Positions 58,229 to 64,000 of a stretch of DNA of 64,000 bases are shown here, piece by piece. Positions within the stretch are counted from its first letter, which is position 1, and each line of letters opens with the position of its first letter. Both the position numbers and the translations under genes were made by a program. This DNA comes from Pseudomonas protegens. Its GTDB lineage: Bacteria > Pseudomonadota > Gammaproteobacteria > Pseudomonadales > Pseudomonadaceae. Location: the NCBI RefSeq assembly GCF_003732485.1, contig NZ_MOAK01000027.1:104126-168125 (forward strand), written 5' to 3'. The notes beneath the pieces are model-generated. The model made no database searches. It was not told the DNA's origin and saw nothing but the letters and a program-made list of their open reading frames with translations.

Positions 58229-58879
58229 TCAGGCGGCGGGTTGGTCGAGTTCCAGTTCCACGCCCAGCTGGCGTGACAGGCAGGGCCAGCGTTTCCAGGC
58301 GGCCTCGGTGTCCGGGCTGTTGAGTTTGTCGCGGTAGGCTTCCACCGATTCCAGAGCGAAGCTTTCTTCGTCGAGCATGGCGTCGACCGCGTGGTGCACC
58401 GCTTCGTCCAGCTGGTTGGCGAAGGTTTCGCCGATCAGTTGGTGGGCGATGAGATTGGCGACCGTCATGTCCAGAGGGATCAGTGGACGGCCGAAGTGCT
58501 TGATGTACAGATCGTTGACCTCTTCCACCAGGCGCAGTGCCAGGTAGGCTTCGTCCAGCAGGCTGTCGAGGCCGATGTGGCCGTCCATGATGGCCGGTGG
58601 CTGGAGGAAGAATTGCTCGGCGATCTTCAGTACCGGTTTGATCTGCGACTCGATGCCGGCTTCACGGGCCACCGCATTGGCGGCGTCCAGCAGGTCCGGA
58701 ACCTGGTCGATGTAGGCGCTGACGAAACGGGTCATGACGCCCTTGGCGTCGACTTCGGGCAGCTGGATGGCGGGGTGCAGGTGAGGCAATTGGCTCTCCA
58801 ACTGACGGGTCAGGAGGCCGGTACTGGCTTCGTGCTGCTGGGCCAGTTTGATCTGCTCGCGCAATGCGGCGGTGTTCAT
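58229..58879 (-). CDS. Conserved Pseudomonas hypothetical protein (PA0104-like position)
   Basis: 216 aa from the ATG at 58879 (MNTAALREQIKLAQQHEA). Mostly helical and soluble, no signal peptide or recognised domain; segments FVSAYIDQVPDLLDAANAVA and LVEEVNDLYIKHFGRPLIPLDMTVANLIAHQLIGE. The gene order (carbonic anhydrase, SulP, this, cox cluster) is the same as PA0102-PA0108. Function unknown. Confidence 0.8.
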   Translation of the reverse strand: MNTAALREQIKLAQQHEASTGLLTRQLESQLPHLHPAIQLPEVDAKGVMTRFVSAYIDQVPDLLDAANAVAREAGIESQIKPVLKIAEQFFLQPPAIMDGHIGLDSLLDEAYLALRLVEEVNDLYIKHFGRPLIPLDMTVANLIAHQLIGETFANQLDEAVHHAVDAMLDEESFALESVEAYRDKLNSPDTEAAWKRWPCLSRQLGVELELDQPAA

Positions 58880-59251
58880 GAAAACTCCAGGGAACAAGGG
58901 CAATTGAATAGGGAGAACATAAGTTAGCCTGCTTACGAAAATGCTTAAGACGCATTTGTCATAATTATTTCATGCTTAGTCACCACGGTTATATCGTTTC
59001 GCCATCCAGGGCACTTGACCCCTTTCCCGCCGTGGCCTGCAAACCTCCTTTCCAGTGTTTCAGCTGATTTACGCCCTCGCGTTGCGAGGTGAGAGTCGCT
59101 GTCTATACTCGCCATTGTATGAAGTTAGCTGATGACGCCCGACTGCAAATGCAGCGAGGCCCGGCCGGTTTAAGTTCGTAGTCTAGGCAGCCGCTCCCTT
59201 GCCGCAGGTGTTAAGCCGGCGGGATAACAAGAACGATAAGGGGAACCCGCA
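58880..59251. promoter_or_regulatory. cox upstream region with a possible sigma-70 promoter
   Basis: 372 nt without a gene between the divergent hypothetical gene and coxB. A candidate promoter is TTGCGA (59082-59087), 16 nt, TATACT (59104-59109), leaving a leader of about 140 nt before coxB. The first part near 58910-58980 is AT-rich. Confidence 0.55.
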
Positions 59252-60379
59252 ATGATGCGACATCCACATGTCTGGATGGGCCTCCTGTTGTGGTCGATAT
59301 TCAGCCAGGCGCAAGCCGCCTGGACGGTGAATATGACGCCTGGGGCTACCGAGATAAGCCACGCGGTATTCGACCTGCACATGACCATCTTCTGGATCTG
59401 TGTGGTGATCGGCGTCATCGTCTTCGGCGCGATGTTCTGGTCAATGATCGTTCACCGCCGCTCCACGGGCCAGGTCCCGGCCCGGTTCCACGAAAGCACC
59501 ACCGTGGAAATCCTCTGGACCATCATCCCCTTCCTGATCCTGGTGGCCATGGCCGTACCGGCCACTGCGACCCTGATCAAGATGTACGACACCAGCGAGC
59601 CGGATGTGGACATCCAGATCACCGGCTACCAGTGGAAGTGGCACTACAAATACCTCGGCCAGGATGTGGAGTTTTTCAGCAACCTGGCCACCCCCGCCGA
59701 GCAGATCCACAACCAGAGCACCAAGGGCGAGCACTACCTGCTGGAAGTCGACCAGCCGCTGGTGCTGCCAGTGGGGGCCAAGGTGCGCTTCCTGGTGACC
59801 GCCGCCGACGTCATTCACTCCTGGTGGGTGCCGGCCTTTGCGGTCAAGCGTGATGCCATCCCGGGTTTCGTCAACGAAGCCTGGACCCGAGTCGACAAGC
59901 CCGGCATCTACCGTGGCCAGTGTGCCGAGCTGTGCGGCAAGGACCACGGCTTCATGCCGATCGTGGTGGAGGTCAAGAGCCAGGCCGACTACGACACCTG
60001 GATGGGCGAGCGCAAGGCCGAGGCGGCCAAGCTCAAGGAGCTGACCAGCAAGGAATGGACCCTCGATGAGCTGGTGGCCCGTGGCGACAAGATCTACCAC
60101 ACCACCTGTGTCGCCTGTCACCAGGCGGAAGGCCAGGGTCTGCCGCCGATGTTCCCGGCCCTCAAGGGCTCGAAGATCGCCACCGGTCCCAAGGAGGCTC
60201 ACCTGAGCATCGTCTTCCATGGCAAGCCGGGCACCGCCATGGCGGCCTTCGGCAAGCAGCTGTCGGAAGTCGATATCGCCGCGGTCGTCACTTACGAGCG
60301 CAACGCCTGGGGCAACAACAAGGGCGACATGGTCACGCCAAAAGAAGTGCTGGCGCTGAAACAGGCGGAAAGCAAATGA
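59252..60379 (+). CDS. coxB: Cytochrome c oxidase subunit II with fused cytochrome c domain
   Basis: 375 aa. A signal/hydrophobic start and second membrane helix (HMTIFWICVVIGVIVFGAMFW) are followed by the CuA domain with HSWWVPAFAVKRDAIPG, then CAELCGKDHGFMPIVV. The C-terminal extension carries a CXXCH haem site (CVACHQAEGQGLPPMF), making this a caa3-type subunit. It catalyses electron entry from cytochrome c to oxygen. Confidence 0.97.
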   Translation: MMRHPHVWMGLLLWSIFSQAQAAWTVNMTPGATEISHAVFDLHMTIFWICVVIGVIVFGAMFWSMIVHRRSTGQVPARFHESTTVEILWTIIPFLILVAMAVPATATLIKMYDTSEPDVDIQITGYQWKWHYKYLGQDVEFFSNLATPAEQIHNQSTKGEHYLLEVDQPLVLPVGAKVRFLVTAADVIHSWWVPAFAVKRDAIPGFVNEAWTRVDKPGIYRGQCAELCGKDHGFMPIVVEVKSQADYDTWMGERKAEAAKLKELTSKEWTLDELVARGDKIYHTTCVACHQAEGQGLPPMFPALKGSKIATGPKEAHLSIVFHGKPGTAMAAFGKQLSEVDIAAVVTYERNAWGNNKGDMVTPKEVLALKQAESK

Positions 60380-60461
60380 GCCGGCTTATTGGGTATTTCC
60401 GCAACCGCTCGGGGTGCAGTGTCCCTGAGCGTCCAGCCCACCCGTTTGCAGGAGACAGGGC

Positions 60462-62057
60462 ATGAGTGCAGTGATCGATGACCACGGCCACGCCGGCCAT
60501 GATGACCACGCCCATGGCCCGGCCAAGGGCCTGATGCGCTGGGTGCTGACCACCAACCACAAGGACATTGGCACCCTGTACCTGTGGTTCAGCTTCTGCA
60601 TGTTCCTGCTCGGCGGTTCGTTCGCCATGGTGATCCGTGCCGAACTGTTCCAGCCCGGGCTGCAGATCGTCGAGCCGGCGTTCTTCAACCAGATGACCAC
60701 CATGCATGGCCTGGTGATGGTCTTCGGTGCGGTGATGCCGGCCTTCGTCGGCCTGGCCAACTGGATGATTCCGCTGATGATCGGCGCCCCGGACATGGCC
60801 CTGCCGCGGATGAACAACTTCAGCTTCTGGTTGCTGCCGGCAGCCTTCCTGCTACTGGTCTCGACCCTGTTCATGCCCGGTGGCGGGCCAAACTTCGGCT
60901 GGACCTTCTACGCCCCGCTGTCCACCACCTACGCCCCGGAAAGCGTGACCTTCTTCATCTTCGCCATCCACCTGATGGGCATCAGTTCGATCATGGGGGC
61001 GATCAACGTGATCGCCACCATCCTCAACCTGCGTGCCCCGGGCATGACCCTGATGAAGATGCCACTGTTCGTCTGGACCTGGCTGATCACCGCCTTCCTG
61101 CTGATCGCGGTGATGCCGGTGCTGGCGGGCTGCGTGACCATGATGCTGATGGACATCCACTTCGGCACCAGCTTCTTCAGTGCGGCCGGCGGTGGTGATC
61201 CGGTCCTGTTCCAGCACGTGTTCTGGTTCTTCGGTCACCCCGAGGTGTACATCATGATCCTGCCGGCCTTCGGCGCCGTCAGCTCGATCATCCCCACCTT
61301 CAGCCGCAAGCCGCTGTTCGGCTACACCTCGATGGTCTATGCCACCGGGGCCATCGCCTTCCTGTCGTTCATCGTCTGGGCGCACCACATGTTCGTGGTG
61401 GGCATCCCGCTGGTGGGCGAACTGTTCTTCATGTACGCCACCCTGCTGATCGCCGTGCCCACCGGGGTCAAGGTGTTCAACTGGGTCAGCACCATGTGGC
61501 AGGGCGCGCTGACGTTCGAGACGCCGATGCTGTTCGCCGTGGCCTTTGTCATTCTGTTCACCATTGGCGGCTTCTCCGGGTTGATGCTGGCCATCGCCCC
61601 GGCGGACTTCCAGTACCAGGACACCTACTTCGTGGTGGCGCATTTCCACTACGTGCTGGTGCCGGGGGCGATCTTCGGGATCTTCGCTTCAGCCTATTAC
61701 TGGCTGCCCAAGTGGACCGGGCACATGTACGACGAAACCCTGGGCAAGCTGCACTTCTGGCTGTCCTTCGTCGGCATGAACATGGCCTTCTTCCCCATGC
61801 ACTTCGTCGGGCTGGCGGGCATGCCGCGGCGGATTCCGGACTACAACCTGCAGTTCGCCGACTTCAACATGGTGTCCTCCATCGGTGCCTTCACCTTCGG
61901 TGCGACGCAGATCTTCTTCCTGTTCATCGTCATCAAGTGCATCCGCGGCGGCAAACCGGCCCCGGCCAAGCCGTGGGAAGGGGCCGAAGGGCTGGAATGG
62001 AGCATTCCATCACCGGCGCCGTACCACACCTTCGTCACGCCACCGGAAGTGAAATGA
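60462..62057 (+). CDS. coxA: Cytochrome c oxidase subunit I
   Basis: 531 aa, twelve membrane helices. Haem a and CuB ligands: TTMHGLVMVFGAVMPAF, the cross-linked His-Tyr HPEVYIMILPAFG, AHHMFVVG, and VAHFHYVLVPG. The active-site subunit reducing oxygen to water and pumping protons. It follows coxB after 82 nt, and an inverted REP pair separates it from ctaG. Confidence 0.98.
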   Translation: MSAVIDDHGHAGHDDHAHGPAKGLMRWVLTTNHKDIGTLYLWFSFCMFLLGGSFAMVIRAELFQPGLQIVEPAFFNQMTTMHGLVMVFGAVMPAFVGLANWMIPLMIGAPDMALPRMNNFSFWLLPAAFLLLVSTLFMPGGGPNFGWTFYAPLSTTYAPESVTFFIFAIHLMGISSIMGAINVIATILNLRAPGMTLMKMPLFVWTWLITAFLLIAVMPVLAGCVTMMLMDIHFGTSFFSAAGGGDPVLFQHVFWFFGHPEVYIMILPAFGAVSSIIPTFSRKPLFGYTSMVYATGAIAFLSFIVWAHHMFVVGIPLVGELFFMYATLLIAVPTGVKVFNWVSTMWQGALTFETPMLFAVAFVILFTIGGFSGLMLAIAPADFQYQDTYFVVAHFHYVLVPGAIFGIFASAYYWLPKWTGHMYDETLGKLHFWLSFVGMNMAFFPMHFVGLAGMPRRIPDYNLQFADFNMVSSIGAFTFGATQIFFLFIVIKCIRGGKPAPAKPWEGAEGLEWSIPSPAPYHTFVTPPEVK

Positions 62058-62068
62058 ACATCTGTGTT

Positions 62069-62138
62069 GTAGGAGCGAGCTTGCTCGCGAAGGTGCCAGA
62101 AGGTGGTGCCCGGTTCGCCGGCAAGCCGGCTCCTACAG
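62069..62138. repeat. REP units of two types inside the cox operon
   Basis: TGTAGGAGCGAGCTTGCTCGCGAA at 62069-62092 and the inverted standard unit TTCGCCGGCAAGCCGGCTCCTACA at about 62114-62138. They lie between coxA and ctaG, in what should be one transcript. Confidence 0.88.
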
Positions 62139-62156
62139 GTTCGGGAGGACGTTGAA

Positions 62157-62711
62157 ATGGCCGAGATCTCGCTGAAGAAGCTGGTCACCCGCCTGTTGCT
62201 GGTGGTGGTGGCGATGTTCGTCTTCGGCTTTGCCCTGGTGCCGATCTACGACGTGATGTGCAAGGCCTTGGGCATCAATGGCAAGACCGGCGGGCAGTAC
62301 GCGGACCAGGGGCAGCAGATCGATGCTTCGCGCCAGGTGCGGGTGCAGTTCCTGTCCACCAATGCCATCGACATGGTCTGGGAGTTCTACCCCAAGTCCG
62401 ATGACATCGTGGTCCACCCGGGGGCGGTCAACGAGATGGTGTTCATCGCCCGCAACCCCAGCGATCACCCGATGAGCGCCCAGGCCATCCCGAGCATTTC
62501 CCCCAGCAGCGCGGCCATGTATTTCCACAAGACCGAGTGCTTCTGCTTTACCCAGCAGGTGCTGCAGCCCGGGGAGAAGATCGAGATGCCGGTGCGTTTC
62601 ATCGTTGACCGCGACATGCCCAAGGATGTGAAGCACCTGACGCTGGCTTACACGCTGTTCGATATCACCGCGCGTCATCCACCGGTGGCGGCTGCCGCCA
62701 CCGGTGGATAG
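62157..62711 (+). CDS. ctaG: Cytochrome c oxidase assembly protein CtaG/Cox11
   Basis: 184 aa from the ATG at 62157 (MAEISLKKLVTRLLLVVV). One membrane helix, then a periplasmic domain that delivers copper to CuB; the copper-binding Cys pair is in HKTECFCFTQQVLQPGEKIEMPV. It lies between coxA and coxC as usual. Confidence 0.95.
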   Translation: MAEISLKKLVTRLLLVVVAMFVFGFALVPIYDVMCKALGINGKTGGQYADQGQQIDASRQVRVQFLSTNAIDMVWEFYPKSDDIVVHPGAVNEMVFIARNPSDHPMSAQAIPSISPSSAAMYFHKTECFCFTQQVLQPGEKIEMPVRFIVDRDMPKDVKHLTLAYTLFDITARHPPVAAAATGG

Positions 62712-62744
62712 ACGATCTGGCGTGCCCGATAAGGAGAACAACCC

Positions 62745-63632
62745 ATGGCGACTCATGAGCACTATTACGTTCCTGCCCAGAGCAAGTGGCCGATCATCGC
62801 GACGGTGGGCATGTTCGTCACCGTGTTCGGCCTGGCGACCTGGTTCAACGACCTCAAGGCGGCGCGCCCGGAATCCCATGGCCCGCTGATCTTTTTCGTC
62901 GGTAGCCTGCTGCTGGCCTACATGCTGTTCGGCTGGTTTGGCGCGGTGATCAAGGAAAGCCGCGCCGGCTTGTACAGCGCTCAGCTGGACCGCTCGTTCC
63001 GCTGGGGCATGAGCTGGTTCATCTTTTCCGAAGTAATGTTCTTCCTGGCCTTCTTCGGCGCGCTGTTCTATGTGCGGCACCTGTCCGGACCCTGGCTCGG
63101 TGGTGAGGGGCACAAGGGCATCGCCCATATGCTCTGGCCGAACTTCGAGTTCGTCTGGCCCCTGCTCAACAACCCCGATCCAAAACTCTTTCCATCGCCC
63201 ACGGGCACCATCAGCCCCTGGGGCTTGCCGCTGCTCAACACCGTGCTGCTGGTGAGTTCCAGTGTCACCGTGACCATCGCCCACCATGCCCTGAAGAAAG
63301 GCCATCGTGGTGCGCTGAAGATCTGGCTGGCGCTGACCGTGCTGCTGGGGTGCGCCTTCCTCGGCTTCCAGGCCGAAGAATATATCCACGCCTATCACGA
63401 GCTGGGCCTGACCCTGGGGTCGGGGATCTACGGCGCCACCTTCTTCATGCTCACCGGTTTCCACGGCGCCCACGTGACCATCGGCACCTTGATCCTGTTC
63501 GTGATGCTGATGCGCATCATGCGTGGGCATTTCGACGCCGAACATCAGTTCGGCTTTGAAGCGGCCAGCTGGTACTGGCACTTCGTCGATGTGGTGTGGA
63601 TCGGTCTGTTCGTTTTCGTCTACGTGCTCTGA
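62745..63632 (+). CDS. coxC: Cytochrome c oxidase subunit III
   Basis: 295 aa, seven membrane helices. Characteristic segments: HYYVPAQSKWPI, FSEVMFFLAFFGALFYVRHL, HHALKKGHRGALKIWLALTVLLG, GFHGAHVTIGTLILFVMLMRI, and the C-terminal WHFVDVVWIGLFVFVYVL. Supports the core subunits. Confidence 0.97.
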   Translation: MATHEHYYVPAQSKWPIIATVGMFVTVFGLATWFNDLKAARPESHGPLIFFVGSLLLAYMLFGWFGAVIKESRAGLYSAQLDRSFRWGMSWFIFSEVMFFLAFFGALFYVRHLSGPWLGGEGHKGIAHMLWPNFEFVWPLLNNPDPKLFPSPTGTISPWGLPLLNTVLLVSSSVTVTIAHHALKKGHRGALKIWLALTVLLGCAFLGFQAEEYIHAYHELGLTLGSGIYGATFFMLTGFHGAHVTIGTLILFVMLMRIMRGHFDAEHQFGFEAASWYWHFVDVVWIGLFVFVYVL

Positions 63633-63646
63633 CGACCTGCTGCGCC

Positions 63647-63850
63647 CTACCAGGGCGCGTGGGACACCAGCTGGCCGCTGAAGAAACCCCAGGCGATCAA
63701 GCCCACGGTGATCGCGGCCAGGCATACCCGAATACTTAAGGCGGTCACCAGGCGTTTGGATTGGCTGTCGTCCTTGACCAGAAAGAACAGGCCGCTGAAC
63801 AGGCTGATAACCGTGGCAATCAGCATCAGGACGATGGCTGCTTTGAGCAT
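63647..63850 (-). CDS. Twin-transmembrane small protein (DUF2909)
   Basis: 67 aa with two hydrophobic segments (AAIVLMLIATVISLFSGLFFLV and VTALSIRVCLAAITVGLIAWGF) linked by the polar KDDSQSKRL loop, the DUF2909 pattern. Encoded opposite the cox genes between coxC and SURF1, where it is found in other Pseudomonas. Role unknown, presumably oxidase-related. Confidence 0.85.
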   Translation of the reverse strand: MLKAAIVLMLIATVISLFSGLFFLVKDDSQSKRLVTALSIRVCLAAITVGLIAWGFFSGQLVSHAPW

Positions 63851-63920
63851 GCTGGGACTCCGGGGGAAACGCGATGTACAGCAGTATAGCGAGTGGATTT
63901 CTCAGCCTTGTGGACCGGCC

Positions 63921-64000
63921 ATGAAAGGCTTCCGGCCGGGAGTCGTACCGACCCTGGTGGTGCTGTTGCTGCTGCCTGTGCTGGTTTCCCTGGGCTGCTG
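63921..64000 (+). CDS. SURF1-family protein, N-terminus (partial)
   Basis: The first 26 codons only; the gene runs off the window. MKGFRPGVVPTLVVLLLLP followed by VLVSLGC reads as the first membrane helix of SURF1, a cytochrome oxidase assembly factor for haem a insertion. The position after coxC and DUF2909 supports it. Confidence 0.75.
   Translation, partial: MKGFRPGVVPTLVVLLLLPVLVSLGC

Overview
The window is a Pseudomonas chromosome segment, most likely from the P. fluorescens/P. protegens/P. chlororaphis side of the genus. It starts inside dnaA, close to the replication origin. The evidence is the dnaA-dnaN-recF-gyrB order, the conserved Pseudomonas series that follows (plsC, gmhB, glyS, glyQ, tag, lauroyltransferase, PilZ, trkA, rsmB, fmt, def, dprA, tsaC, qor, hemF, aroE, then betC, trpBA/trpI, prlC, a PA0069-type gene and the cox cluster), the GC-rich coding sequence, and many short REP palindromes built on GTAGGAGCCGGCTTGCCGGC.

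Layout. 1-4.9 kb: the replication genes, ending at a strong terminator after gyrB. 4.9-7.0 kb: a compact plus-strand island of five small genes. Three resemble polymorphic-toxin immunity families (Imm1, Imm10, Imm33), one is DUF4265, one is an unrecognised Cys-rich protein, and no toxin gene is present. 7.0-12.0 kb: a signalling module with an OmpR-type response regulator (minus strand), a possible small membrane protein, a stretch of repeated hairpins, a secreted FecR-domain protein and a CHASE2 sensor histidine kinase. 12.1-16.6 kb: minus-strand plsC, gmhB, glyS, glyQ. 16.6-18.8 kb: tag, a lipid A acyltransferase, a PilZ protein and a TPR protein. 18.8-23.1 kb: minus-strand def-fmt-rsmB-trkA, with a terminator-like hairpin between def and fmt. 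23.1-28.3 kb: a possible relic of a LysM gene, then dprA, tsaC, qor, hemF and aroE. 28.4-33.6 kb: a SulP transporter and a choline-sulfate locus (choX, betC, LysR regulator). 33.8-36.9 kb: a DOPA-dioxygenase-like protein, an FAD amine oxidase and its probable GntR repressor with matching palindromic operators, and a CigR/RcnB-type protein. 37.0-40.1 kb: trpB-trpA divergent from trpI. 40.1-46.5 kb: small stress and envelope genes, including two DUF1161 and two lipoprotein paralogues, dodecin, a luciferase-like enzyme, OsmC, a HELAH-type aminopeptidase, a HAD phosphatase and a gamma carbonic anhydrase. 46.6-54.3 kb: prlC, yheV, a secreted phosphatase-like protein, a three-subunit gluconate-dehydrogenase-type periplasmic oxidase and an unknown gene. 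54.4-58.9 kb: an SOS-boxed radical SAM gene, a beta carbonic anhydrase with a SulP transporter, and an unknown conserved gene. 59.2-64 kb: an aa3/caa3-type cytochrome c oxidase cluster running into SURF1 at the window edge.

The most notable non-gene signals are at least fourteen exact DnaA boxes (TTATCCACA) between 9.2 and 31.8 kb, one pair forming an 11-bp inverted repeat; the orphan immunity island; the repeated hairpins upstream of the FecR gene; the paired operators of the GntR regulator; and REP elements, one of which appears to form the C-terminus of a protein. Function calls rest on reading motifs and gene order by eye; no database search was run.
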